Assembly (NCBI GenBank): GCA_951812325.1
Contig: OX638294.1
Span: 2,024,859-2,088,858 of the forward strand
Direction of reading: 5' to 3'
From: an uncultured Thermoanaerobaculia bacterium
GTDB taxonomy: Bacteria; Acidobacteriota; Thermoanaerobaculia; Multivoradales; Multivoraceae
DNA: 64,000 bases
Below are positions 1 through 8,697 of the stretch, in pieces. Within the stretch, counting starts at the first letter, position 1. Every line of letters starts with the position of its first letter. Under the pieces are notes generated by a model. That model saw nothing but the letters and a program-made list of their open reading frames with translations. It searched no databases and was not told the DNA's origin. A program made the position numbers and the translations under genes.

Positions 1-1166
1 TGCTCGGCCGTCTCCTGCATGAGCCCGGAGGCGCCCCAGTAGTTCTCCTCGTCGAAGGAGCCGGCGGCGACGTGGGTGTCGGACGAGCCGATCACGCCGA
101 GCTTGTAGGGGTTCGACACGCCGCCGGCCTCGATCGTCAGGCCGCGGCGGAAGGCGTCGCGCACGTAGCTGCCCGGCGGCTCGCTCAGGATGCTGGTCGA
201 GACGCGGTACGGCATGATCTCGAAGCCCCCCCACTCGTCGTTCGGCGACAGGGCCGGGTGGGTCTCCGAGGTGCCCTTGGTCTGGGTGATCTCGACGATC
301 GGCTCGTTGCGGCTGCGGAGATCCGAGTACGCCTGGTCGATCGCGCCGCCCTCGAAGTACTCGTACTCGAACATCCGCCCACCGGAGCCGTTCGTGTTGT
401 GGGGGATCGCGATCGCCTCGTAGCCGTTGGCGCGCCACTCGTCCATCCGCGCCCAGAGGTCCTCCGGGTTGTAGGAGTCGAGCCTCGAGAACGGGATGTC
501 CGGCGCCTCGGCGCCGCGGAAGACGACGTTGCGGTGCAGGTTCTCGTAGATGCCGCCGGCGCCGGCCGACGTGTACTCGTAGGCGATGAAGGTGGTGAAC
601 ACGCCCGGCTCATTGTGGCGGTTCGCCGAAGCCGCGATCTCGCTCCAGGCCGAACGCACGACATCCTTGTTCAGGTGCTCGCGGATGCTCGGGTCGGCAT
701 CGGCCATGTAGCGGACGTAGGGCTGCATCGCGGCGAAGATGCCCCGCCGCTCCTGGACGGTTTCGGCATTGCGCACCGTTTCGCCCGCCGGGTGGTTGTA
801 GGCCGGGGAGTCGGGGTCGGTCATCGCGGGCAGCATGCCGAGGTAGTTCGCGTGGTCGGACACGCCCTGGAAGTCCAGGGGCCGGTCGAGCTGCAGGTCG
901 AAGCCCGCCGGGTGCTTGATCGGGTTCCCCTTGGCGAACTCGTAGGCCTCGTCCGGACCGGCGCGGGTCGCGAACACGAAGGCGTCGTAGGAGTACTTCG
1001 TGTGGACGTGCAGGTCGCCGAAGAAGGCCTGGCGGTCGGCTGGCGGTCCGGCTTCGGCCGCGGAGGCGCCGGCAGCCGTCGCGGCGGAGTCGGATGAGTC
1101 GTCGGCGGCGCAGCCGACGGCCAGGACGGCGACGAGGATCAGGATCGGAAGGGCGAATCGCTGCAC
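1..1166 (-). CDS. DUF3604 lipoprotein (3' part lies outside the window)
   Basis: The gene runs off the left edge, so its C-terminus is missing. I chose the GTG at 1166 because a purine-rich AGGGGAGG lies just upstream and the product opens with a lipoprotein signal (VQRFALPILILVAVLAVGC, lipobox LAVGC). After a short Ala-rich linker comes a DUF3604 domain starting FFGDLHVHTKYSYDAF, followed by DFQGVSDHANYLG, AIPHNTNGSGG and GVIGSSDTHVAAG. These His/Asp motifs resemble metal-binding PHP-type folds, but the family's reaction is not established. It would be anchored at the envelope. It is divergent from the DUF3604 gene at 1563, and a third copy sits at 31387-33396. Family call firm; function unknown. 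Confidence 0.85.
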   Translation of the reverse strand, partial: MQRFALPILILVAVLAVGCAADDSSDSAATAAGASAAEAGPPADRQAFFGDLHVHTKYSYDAFVFATRAGPDEAYEFAKGNPIKHPAGFDLQLDRPLDFQGVSDHANYLGMLPAMTDPDSPAYNHPAGETVRNAETVQERRGIFAAMQPYVRYMADADPSIREHLNKDVVRSAWSEIAASANRHNEPGVFTTFIAYEYTSAGAGGIYENLHRNVVFRGAEAPDIPFSRLDSYNPEDLWARMDEWRANGYEAIAIPHNTNGSGGRMFEYEYFEGGAIDQAYSDLRSRNEPIVEITQTKGTSETHPALSPNDEWGGFEIMPYRVSTSILSEPPGSYVRDAFRRGLTIEAGGVSNPYKLGVIGSSDTHVAAGSFDEENYWGASGLMQETAE

Positions 1167-1280
1167 GGGGAGCCTCCCCTCGGGCTGTGGGATGTCGGAT
1201 GGATGCAGTGTACCGATGGCGCCCGGGGTTGTCGGGCGGATGCCGGCGGGGACGCAGTCCCGGAATGCCGGCGGGAACCC

Positions 1281-1484
1281 GGGTGGCGCGAAGCCGCGCC
1301 ACCCGCGAACCAGTCCGTGCGCCCGTCATCGGGCGGACGGATGACACCCCGGCGCGAAGTCGCGCCACCCGCGAACCAGTCCGTGCGCCCGTCATCGGGC
1401 GGACGGATGACACCCCGGCGCGCAGCCGCGCCACCCGTGAACCAGTCCGTGGGCCCGTCATCGGGCGTTCGGATGGCGCCCGGG
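1281..1484. repeat. Three 66-bp tandem units of a hairpin-bearing repeat
   Basis: Units begin at 1286, 1352 and 1418 with exact 66-bp periodicity. Each holds a GC-rich stem-loop; the first is a perfect 10-bp stem (1281-1290 with 1295-1304) around an AAGC loop. Each also carries an ACCAGTCCGTG segment and a GCCCGTCATCGGGC palindrome. Inverted or diverged single copies lie near 26630-26710, 46590-46615 and 58195-58260. The block fills most of the 396-bp gap between two divergent DUF3604 genes, so it may also affect their promoters. No gene is seen in this gap. Confidence 0.9.
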
Positions 1485-1562
1485 CGCACCCCGTGGGTTG
1501 CGGCGCTAGGATGAGTAGCCAGCCCACAACCACCCGTTCCGCTTCATCTGTTCGGAGGACGC

Positions 1563-4406
1563 ATGGCCCGACGACCTGCCCTGCTCCATGCCGCCGTCAG
1601 CGGCCTCGCCTGGACACTCCTCCTGACGGGCGCCCTCGCCGCCCAGGCCATACCACCGCTCACCGGCGACGACGTCATCTCCGTCCGCGTGCGGTTCGGG
1701 ATGACGGACACCGAGCCGCGGTCCTGGGACGGCTCGGTCGAAGTGGCCGGCGGCGACCTGCTGGCACTCCGGAACTGGAGCGTGCATCCGTCGGAGTCGG
1801 TCGACGGCACGAGCTGGACGATGGCGACGCGCCGGGGCGTGAACTACCCGCGCCGGGTCTACCAGTGGGAGGACCCGAAGGGCACGGTGCTCTACCTCAA
1901 CCACCCCGGCATCGTCGTCGACGTGGCGGCGCGGTCGGGGACGCGGCTCGCCTTCACGACACCGCGGGGCGACTTCGACCTGCGTCCGGCGGACGTCGAG
2001 GTCGGAGAGGAACTCTCCTTTCTCGACGGCGCCGTGCTGGCCGACCGGGTCGCGCCGGCGGAACCGCTGTCCTCGCCTGACACGGAAAACGACTTCGCAA
2101 CGATGACGGGCGGCGAGGACGGCGAGGTCTGGGCCGCCTGGACCGCCTACCGGGACGGCGGCGCCTCGATCATGGCGCGCCGCTTCGACGGCGCGGCCTG
2201 GCAGCCGGCCATCCAGGTGACCGGCGAACCGGGCGACCGCCTGATGCCGAAGCTGGGACGCGACGGCCGGGGGCGTCCCTGGGTGGTCTGGTCCGAGCAG
2301 GTGGACGGCAACTTCGACCTCTACGGCCGCTACCTGGCGGACGTTGACGGCTCCTGGTCGGCAACCGAGCGCCTGACCTACGCGCCCCAGGCCGACATCG
2401 AACACGAGCTGGCCCGCGACGCGGACGGCAACCTGTGGGTCGTCTGGCAGGGTTTCCGCGACGGCCGTTCGGACATCTTCGCCAGCCGCCACAACGGTTC
2501 GCGCTGGTCAGCCCCGCAGACTGTCTCGACCTCCGAGGCCAACGACTGGACGCCCGCCGTTGCAGCCTGCAACGACGGTCGGATCCACGTTGCCTGGGAC
2601 ACGTACGACCAGGGCAACTACGACGTCCTGCTACGGCACTTCGACGGCACGGGCTGGAGCGACGTCGTCCCGGTCGCTGACACACCGAAGTTCGAGGCCC
2701 ACGTGTCGATCGCCTGCGATCGCCAGAACCGCCTCTGGGCGGCCTGGAACGAAAGCGGCTTCCAGTGGGGCAAGGACTCGGGCTTCGAGATCTACAAGGA
2801 AGCGACCCGCATCTACGAGTGGCGCACTCTCGCCGTGGCGGTCCGGGACGGCGTCCGCTGGCAGGCGCCCGAAGCCGACCTGAACGAGCTGCTCGAACGC
2901 GAGCTCCCGGAGTACATCCCGGGGTTCAACGACCTGCCCGTGCTGCAAACCGACGCCGACGGGCGGATGTGGCTGTTCTTCCGCCACCGCACGATCCGGG
3001 CCCGCGACACGCCGGACTTCACGCCGGCCCACCGGGCCGCCTGGCAAATCTTCGGCACCGCCTACGTCGGCGGCGAGTGGACGCGTCCGCTCCACCTGCC
3101 GTTCAGCCGCGGCCGCCAGGACGTGCGCTGGGAACTCGCTTCGGACGGCCGGGGCAACCTGTTCGCCGCCTGGCCGACGGACAACCGGGACTCGGAGGAG
3201 TACCTCTTCGACCACTCCTCGATCAACGCGGCGAAGCTGCCCGCACTGACCGGCGCCGCCACGCCGCCGCGCCTCGTCGACCCGGAAACGCGCCCCTACA
3301 CGACCTACCCGGTACACCCCAACGAAGCGGAGGACGTCGCGCGCATCCGCGCCTACGCGATCGAGTCGGAGGGCCGCACCTACCGCATCTACCGCGGCGA
3401 CACGCACCGCCACACCGAGTTCTCGCACGACGGCCTGAACGACGGTTCCCTGATGGAGGCCTACCGCTACGCCCTCGACGCCGCTGAACTCGACTTCCTC
3501 GGCGTCAGCGAGCACAACAACCGCGGCGGCCAGGACATCGAGTACGTGAACTGGCTGCACCCCCAGATCGCCGACGTCTTCCGGCTGCCGGGGAGCTTCG
3601 TGCCCGTCTACGCCTACGAGCGCAGCATCACCTACCCGGGCGGCCACCGCAACATCCTCTCCGCGAAGCGCGGCATGCCGACCCTGCCCATCACCGAGGC
3701 GGAGTCAAGGAGCGAGGAAGGCGCAGCGAGGCTGTTCGCGTACCTCCGGGAGCACGACGCGATCTCGATCCCCCACACCTCGGCCACCGGCATGGGCACG
3801 GACTGGCGGGACAACGACCCCGAAGTCGAACCGCTGGTCGAGATCTACCAGGGCGACCGCACGTCGGCCGAGTACGAGGGCGCCCCGCGCGCTCCGACGG
3901 CCGAGAAACCGATCGGCCAGCAGGGGGGCTTCCAGCCCGCCGGCTTCGTCTGGAACGCCTGGGCCAAGGGCTACAAGCTCGGCGTGCAGGCCGCGTCGGA
4001 CCACATCTCGACCCACATCTCCTACGCCGCGACGATCGCCGAGGACTTCACCGCCGGCGGCCTGCTCGACGCGATGAAGCAGCGGCACTCCTACGCCGCG
4101 ACGGACAACATCATCCTCGACTACCGGATGCGCGCCGACGGCCGGGAGTACCTGCAGGGCGACATCGCCGAGGTCTCGGGGCGGTTCGAACTCGTGGTCA
4201 AGGTGATCGGCACCGCCCGCATCGAGCAGGTCGACATCATCCGCGACCAGACGTTCCTCTACAACCGCCAGAACCTCGACCAGGAGGTCGACCTGACCTT
4301 CGTCGACAGCGACGTGACGCCCGGCGAGCACTACTACTATGTGCGGGTGATCCAGAAGAACCGCGAGATCGCCTGGTCGTCACCGATCTGGGTGACGGTC
4401 GAGTAG
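1563..4406 (+). CDS. Secreted DUF3604 protein with N-terminal beta-propeller-like region
   Basis: The 947-residue product starts at an ATG preceded by TTCGGAGGAC, a good ribosome site. It opens with a Sec signal ending near GALAAQA. Residues ~170-560 carry repeated blocks such as GRPWVVWSEQVDGNFDLYGR, GNLWVVWQGFRDGRSDIFAS and RIHVAWDTYDQGNYDVLLR, typical of a sialidase/BNR-like propeller. The DUF3604 domain follows from about residue 618 (YRGDTHRHTEFSHDG), with LGVSEHNN, SIPHTSATG and QAASDHIS motifs. It is a longer architecture than the lipoprotein paralogues at 1-1166 and 31387-33396. A periplasmic or surface hydrolase is possible but unproven. Divergent from the gene at 1-1166. Confidence 0.85.
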   Translation: MARRPALLHAAVSGLAWTLLLTGALAAQAIPPLTGDDVISVRVRFGMTDTEPRSWDGSVEVAGGDLLALRNWSVHPSESVDGTSWTMATRRGVNYPRRVYQWEDPKGTVLYLNHPGIVVDVAARSGTRLAFTTPRGDFDLRPADVEVGEELSFLDGAVLADRVAPAEPLSSPDTENDFATMTGGEDGEVWAAWTAYRDGGASIMARRFDGAAWQPAIQVTGEPGDRLMPKLGRDGRGRPWVVWSEQVDGNFDLYGRYLADVDGSWSATERLTYAPQADIEHELARDADGNLWVVWQGFRDGRSDIFASRHNGSRWSAPQTVSTSEANDWTPAVAACNDGRIHVAWDTYDQGNYDVLLRHFDGTGWSDVVPVADTPKFEAHVSIACDRQNRLWAAWNESGFQWGKDSGFEIYKEATRIYEWRTLAVAVRDGVRWQAPEADLNELLERELPEYIPGFNDLPVLQTDADGRMWLFFRHRTIRARDTPDFTPAHRAAWQIFGTAYVGGEWTRPLHLPFSRGRQDVRWELASDGRGNLFAAWPTDNRDSEEYLFDHSSINAAKLPALTGAATPPRLVDPETRPYTTYPVHPNEAEDVARIRAYAIESEGRTYRIYRGDTHRHTEFSHDGLNDGSLMEAYRYALDAAELDFLGVSEHNNRGGQDIEYVNWLHPQIADVFRLPGSFVPVYAYERSITYPGGHRNILSAKRGMPTLPITEAESRSEEGAARLFAYLREHDAISIPHTSATGMGTDWRDNDPEVEPLVEIYQGDRTSAEYEGAPRAPTAEKPIGQQGGFQPAGFVWNAWAKGYKLGVQAASDHISTHISYAATIAEDFTAGGLLDAMKQRHSYAATDNIILDYRMRADGREYLQGDIAEVSGRFELVVKVIGTARIEQVDIIRDQTFLYNRQNLDQEVDLTFVDSDVTPGEHYYYVRVIQKNREIAWSSPIWVTVE

Positions 4407-4482
4407 TCCATCAACCCACGTACTCGCGGAGGGACACGATCCGGGTACCCCGGAACTCCCCCTGGGCCATCGAAGACGACCT

Positions 4483-4725
4483 TCACGCCTTGAGGTAGCG
4501 ACGCAGATCCTCCTCAGTGAGGATCCCTCGATCCTTCGCCCGTCGACTCCAGTAGTCCTGCAGCTCGTCCAGTTCCTGCTCGAAGTACTCGGCCCGGACC
4601 TTGCGGAGCGCTTCCTGGACGACCGCGCTCAACGTCTTGCCTTCGGCCTGCGCCATCTGCTCGGCGGCGCGGGCAAGATCGGGCGGCAACGAGATGGTCT
4701 TTCTGACGGCGTTCGGCATGGTCAC
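4483..4725 (-). CDS. Ribbon-helix-helix (CopG-like) DNA-binding protein
   Basis: An 80-residue protein starting after GGAGGGACGTGACC. Residues 6-45 (VRKTISLPPDLARAAEQMAQ, then GKTLSAVVQEALRKV) match the ribbon-helix-helix fold of CopG/MetJ-like repressors and type II antitoxins: a basic beta-strand, then two helices. The tail (EQELDELQDYWSRRAKDRG) is charged and resembles antitoxin C-termini. No toxin follows: only about 70 bp separate the stop from the convergent DUF3604 gene, holding at most a 19-codon open frame (4411-4470). It is divergent from the metal permease at 4788, which it might repress. Orphan antitoxin or small repressor are both possible. Confidence 0.75.
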   Translation of the reverse strand: MTMPNAVRKTISLPPDLARAAEQMAQAEGKTLSAVVQEALRKVRAEYFEQELDELQDYWSRRAKDRGILTEEDLRRYLKA

Positions 4726-4741
4726 GTCCCTCCGCGAGACA

Positions 4742-4758
4742 GTATGAATGAACCATAC
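4742..4758. promoter_or_regulatory. Candidate operator: GTATG-N7-CATAC dyad
   Basis: A perfect 5-bp inverted repeat with a 7-bp spacer lies in the 62-bp divergent gap between the ribbon-helix-helix gene (start 4725) and the permease gene (start 4788). Ribbon-helix-helix proteins often bind short dyads near their own promoters, so this could be its operator. The dyad is short and there is only one copy, so the call is weak. Confidence 0.3.
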
Positions 4759-4787
4759 CCGCTCCGCGCTGGTACCCTCGACGCTTC

Positions 4788-5543
4788 ATGGACACAGTCT
4801 GGGTTCTGGTCTCGGCTGCGGTCGGCATCGGCTTCGTCCATACGCTGATCGGCATCGACCACACGTTGCCCTTCGTCGTCCTCGGCAAGGCGCGCGGCTG
4901 GTCGCTGCGCCGGACGCTGTGGGTGACCGGGCTGTGCGGCGGCGGGCATGTCGCGTCGTCCGTACTGCTGGGAGGCGCCGGCATCGGGCTGGCGATCTTT
5001 GCCAGCGGTTTCGACCTCCAGGAAGGTCGCCACTGGATGGAGGGCCGCGTCGGCGTCTTCGAGTCGATCGAGGCGGTCCGCGGCGATCTCGCGGCGTGGG
5101 CCCTGGTGGCCTTCGGCCTGACCTACGCGGCCTGGTCCCTCGCGCGCAGGCGCAGGCGGCAGCGCCACGTGCACGAACACGCCGGCGGTCTCGTCCACTC
5201 GCATGACCACCACGCGGCCGGCGGCCACGAGCACCCGTCCGGCGAGGCCGTCGGGGTGGCCGGCCTGACCGCCTGGAGCCTGTTCGTCATCTTCGTGCTC
5301 GGGCCCTGCGAACCGCTGATTCCGATCCTCATGGCGCCGGCGTTCCAGGTCGGCCTGTGGGCCGTCGTACCGGTGACCCTGGCCTTCGGCGTGACGACGA
5401 TCGCGACGATGGCTGGCGTCGTGGCGCTGGCCTATCGCGGCCTCGACTTCGTGCGATTCCCCCGGCTGCAGGCCCATGTCCACACGCTGAGCGGGCTCGC
5501 GATCGCGAGTTCGGGGCTGGCCATCCTGTTGTTCGCGGTGTAG
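4788..5543 (+). CDS. NicO/UreH-like nickel-cobalt permease
   Basis: The 251-residue integral membrane protein has about six hydrophobic segments. The first carries GFVHTLIGIDHTLPFVVLGK, with His and Asp-His in the helix as in nickel/cobalt permeases of the NicO/RcnA/UreH type. A GLCGGGHVASS segment follows. The central loop is a His-rich metal-binding stretch (HVHEHAGGLVHSHDHHAAGG), and a later helix reads FVLGPCEPLIPIL. The predicted role is movement of Ni, Co or a related ion across the inner membrane. No clear ribosome site precedes the ATG. It is the first gene of a run that continues with the ATPase-SPFH fusion 76 bp downstream, suggesting one metal-homeostasis operon. Import or export direction cannot be read from sequence. 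Confidence 0.75.
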   Translation: MDTVWVLVSAAVGIGFVHTLIGIDHTLPFVVLGKARGWSLRRTLWVTGLCGGGHVASSVLLGGAGIGLAIFASGFDLQEGRHWMEGRVGVFESIEAVRGDLAAWALVAFGLTYAAWSLARRRRRQRHVHEHAGGLVHSHDHHAAGGHEHPSGEAVGVAGLTAWSLFVIFVLGPCEPLIPILMAPAFQVGLWAVVPVTLAFGVTTIATMAGVVALAYRGLDFVRFPRLQAHVHTLSGLAIASSGLAILLFAV

Positions 5544-5619
5544 CGGGCATGCTCCTGCCAAAGACGACGGGGCCAACCCGGCGCACCCGGTGTGCGGCTG
5601 GCTTTTGGCACGACTACTG

Positions 5620-8600
5620 ATGGGCTCACAGTTCCACGACGACGGGCACGGCCACGGCCACTCCCACAGCGATGGGCTGCTGCAGCGGATCGGCTACATC
5701 GCGCTTTGCGGCGCGGTCGGCGTGCTGCTGCTGCTCTATCTGCTCGGAGTCGTCCGCACGGTCGCCGGCATCGACCTGGCGCTGATCCTCACCCTGGTCG
5801 CGGGCTATCCCCTCATCCGCCACGCGATCCTGGACCTGCTCCAGGGGCACTTCTCGTCTCACCTGACGATCGCGGTCGCCGCGGGCGCGGCGGTCTGGAT
5901 CGGCGAGTACTTCGCCGCCGCCGAGGTCATGTTCATCATGCTGATCGGCGAGGGGATCGAACACTGGACGGTCGACCGCGCAAAGGGGGCGATCGCCGGC
6001 TTCGTCGCCAGCCAGCCGGAACAGGCGCGGGTGCTTCGCGACGGCCGCGAGCAACTCGTGGCGCTCGGCGAGGTCGAGATCGGCGATCTCGTCCGAGTGC
6101 TCGCCGGCGAGCGCGTGCCGGTGGACGGGACGATCGAGCGTGGCGAGTCGTCCGTCGACCAGAGCAGCGTGACCGGCGAACCGCTGCCGGCGCAACTCGG
6201 AATCGGCGACGCGGTGTGGAGCGGCAGCCTGAACGAGTACGGCGTGCTCGAGATTCGCTCCGAGCGGACCGGCAGCGACACGACGGTCGCCCGCATCGCG
6301 AACCTGATCGAGGACGCGCAGAGCCGGCGCGCCCGGGTCGTGCGCACCGCGGACCAGCTGGCCCGTTTCTTCCTGCCCGCGGTGCTGCTCGCCGCCGTCG
6401 GCATCTACTTCTTCACCGGCGAGATGATGCGCACGGTGGCGGCCCTGATCGTCGCCTGCCCCTGCGCCCTGGTGCTCGCGACGCCGGCGGCGATGGCCTC
6501 GGCGATCGCCCGGCTGGCGCGCGAGGGCGCACTGGTCAAGGGCGGCGACGTGATCGAGTCGCTTTCGCGCATCGACGCCTGCGTGCTGGACAAGACCGGC
6601 ACGTTGACCTGCGGGCGTCCGGCGCTGGCCGGGGTCGCGCCGTTCGCGGGCATGGGCGAGGCTCGCCTGCTCCAACTCGCGGCGAGCGCTGAACTGACCT
6701 CGGAGCACCTGCTGGGCCGGGCCCTCGTCACCGAGGCGAGGCAGCGGCAGATCGAGCTTTCGGAACCGGAGAACTTCAAGCTCCACCCGGGCCGCGGGGT
6801 CACGGCATCCGTGGCCGGCCACGAGATTGCGGTCGGCAACCAGGCGTTGCTGACGAAGGTGGTGGCGGAGGACGAGCTCGAGGCCGTGGCGGAGTGCCTC
6901 GTCCCGACGCCCGGCACTGGCGAGACCCGGCTGGCGGTCGCGGTCGACGGCGGGTTCGCCGGCGCGTTCGCCCTAGCCGATCCGTTGCGCGACGAGGCCG
7001 CGGACGCGGTCGGCGACCTCCGCCAGACCGGCGTCGATCCGATCGTCATGCTGACCGGCGACGCCGAGGCGACGGCGCGCGCGATCGGCCGGCGGACCCG
7101 CATCGACCAGGTCCACGCGGAGTTGCTTCCCGAAGAGAAGGTGCGGCAGCTCCGGGAACTCTCCCGCGGCGACCGCAACGTCCTGATGGTCGGCGACGGG
7201 ATCAACGACGCGCCCTCGCTGGCGGCCGCGTCCGTCGGCGTCGCGATCGGCCACGGCGCCGCCGACCTTTCGGCCGAGGCGGCGCAGGTCGTTCTGCTGC
7301 CCGACCGGCTCGACTACCTGGCGCCCCTGCTCCGCTACTCGCGCCGGGTGGTGGCCCGGATCCGCAGCAGCATCCTGATCTTCGCCTTCGGCATCAACTT
7401 CGTCGCCGTCGGCTTCGCCGCCTTCGGCTGGCTGCCCCCGGCCGGCGCGGCGATCGTCCACCAGGCGGCGTCGCTGCTCGTCATTCTGAACTGCGTCCGC
7501 CTGCTCTACGAGGGACGCGCGGTGGCCGCGCGCGAAGACCGGGGCCTCGGCCGCTTCCGCTTCCTTGCCGGTCCTGTCGGCGGGCTCGTCGCCGGCTGGA
7601 AGGCGTGGGGCGCCGGCCGCCGCGCGACGGTTCATCGCATCGAGCACGCGCTTGAAGACAGTCCGGCCCGCCTTCGCGCGGCGGCGCCACGCCTCTTGCG
7701 CGCGGCGCCGGCAGCGCTGCTGGCCGTCTGGGCGGCGAGCGGCCTGCGCATCGTCGAGCCCCAGGAAGTCGGCCTCGTGCAGCGCTTCGGACGCCACGTC
7801 GGCGGCGAGCTCGGCCCGGGCCTGCACTGGCGCTTGCCCTGGCCCGTGGAACGGGTCACTCGGGTCGAACCGGAGCGCCTGCGAGTCGCCGCGGTCGGCT
7901 CGCCGCGCGCGGCGGCGCCCACCGAAGCAGGCGCCAAGCCGAGCTACGAGTGGAACGTACGTCACGCCGGCTTCGACGACACCCCGCCGCTCGAGCGCCT
8001 GATGCTGACCGGCGACGAGAACCTGGTCGAGGTCGCGGCCCGCATCCACTATCGCGTCGCCGACGCCGCGGCCTTCGCCTTCGCCGCCGCCGACCCGGCG
8101 CTCCTCGTCGAGGCGAGCGCCGAGCGCTCGCTCCGCACCGTGCTCGCCGGCCACTCGCTCGACGACGTGCTGACCGGCAAGCGCGACGGCATCGAGAGCG
8201 CGTGGCGTCACCACCTCGCGGCGCGGCTCGACGCCCTCGGCGCCGGCGTCGAGGTGGTGAGCGCCACCGTCCAGGACGCCCATCCGCCGCTTCACGTCGT
8301 CGACTCCTTTCGCGACGCGGCGAGCGCACTCGAGGAGCGGGAGACGCTGATCGAAGAGGCGGAGGGCTACGCGCTGGAGCGCCTGCCCCTCGCCCGCGGC
8401 GAAGCGAGCCGGCAGCTCCTGGATGCCGAGGCCTACAAGACCCGGCGCGTCGAAGCGGGCCGCGGCGAGAGCGAACGGTTCGAACTGCGCGCCGGACAAT
8501 ACCGCCGGGCACGCGACCTGCACCGGTTCCGTCTCCAGTTGGAAACACTGGAGAGTTCGCTCGCCGGCAAGCCGAAACTGATTACCAACGCCGACGCCGG

Positions 8601-8697
8601 CCGCAAGCGCTTCGTCTTCGTGGGCGAAGCGAGCGACCGCCTTCTCGATGTGTACGTTCCTCCACCGGGCGGCGCCCAGAATGAGGTAGACCAATGA
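5620..8697 (+). CDS. P1B-type metal ATPase fused to an HflK-like SPFH domain
   Basis: One 1025-residue reading frame joins two normally separate proteins. The N-terminus is a His-rich tag (residues ~6-18, HDDGHGHGHSHSD) in place of the usual heavy-metal-associated domain. The ATPase half has the actuator TGE (185-187), membrane CPC (280-282), phosphorylation DKTGTLT (D324), SEHLL in the nucleotide domain (H363 kept, the usual HP proline replaced by Leu) and GDGINDAPS (from 525). From about residue 690 a new membrane segment leads into an SPFH/HflK-like region (VEPQEVGLVQRFGRHVGGEL, MLTGDENLVEV) and a coiled coil. GTG 5590 is an alternative start. The stop overlaps the next SPFH gene by ATGA. 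Substrate is probably Zn, Ni, Co or Cd by context. Confidence 0.88.
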   Translation: MGSQFHDDGHGHGHSHSDGLLQRIGYIALCGAVGVLLLLYLLGVVRTVAGIDLALILTLVAGYPLIRHAILDLLQGHFSSHLTIAVAAGAAVWIGEYFAAAEVMFIMLIGEGIEHWTVDRAKGAIAGFVASQPEQARVLRDGREQLVALGEVEIGDLVRVLAGERVPVDGTIERGESSVDQSSVTGEPLPAQLGIGDAVWSGSLNEYGVLEIRSERTGSDTTVARIANLIEDAQSRRARVVRTADQLARFFLPAVLLAAVGIYFFTGEMMRTVAALIVACPCALVLATPAAMASAIARLAREGALVKGGDVIESLSRIDACVLDKTGTLTCGRPALAGVAPFAGMGEARLLQLAASAELTSEHLLGRALVTEARQRQIELSEPENFKLHPGRGVTASVAGHEIAVGNQALLTKVVAEDELEAVAECLVPTPGTGETRLAVAVDGGFAGAFALADPLRDEAADAVGDLRQTGVDPIVMLTGDAEATARAIGRRTRIDQVHAELLPEEKVRQLRELSRGDRNVLMVGDGINDAPSLAAASVGVAIGHGAADLSAEAAQVVLLPDRLDYLAPLLRYSRRVVARIRSSILIFAFGINFVAVGFAAFGWLPPAGAAIVHQAASLLVILNCVRLLYEGRAVAAREDRGLGRFRFLAGPVGGLVAGWKAWGAGRRATVHRIEHALEDSPARLRAAAPRLLRAAPAALLAVWAASGLRIVEPQEVGLVQRFGRHVGGELGPGLHWRLPWPVERVTRVEPERLRVAAVGSPRAAAPTEAGAKPSYEWNVRHAGFDDTPPLERLMLTGDENLVEVAARIHYRVADAAAFAFAAADPALLVEASAERSLRTVLAGHSLDDVLTGKRDGIESAWRHHLAARLDALGAGVEVVSATVQDAHPPLHVVDSFRDAASALEERETLIEEAEGYALERLPLARGEASRQLLDAEAYKTRRVEAGRGESERFELRAGQYRRARDLHRFRLQLETLESSLAGKPKLITNADAGRKRFVFVGEASDRLLDVYVPPPGGAQNEVDQ

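Noticed and set aside
72..1097. Long open frame on the plus strand opposite the first DUF3604 gene
   Set aside because: It is antisense to a gene with clear family motifs; long antisense frames are expected at this GC content.
4411..4470. 19-codon frame after the ribbon-helix-helix gene as a toxin
   Set aside because: Too short for any known toxin and without a ribosome site.
6973..8694. 573-residue minus-strand open frame opposite the ATPase-SPFH fusion
   Set aside because: Arg/Ala/Gly-rich translation without any motif, fully antisense to a well-supported gene.
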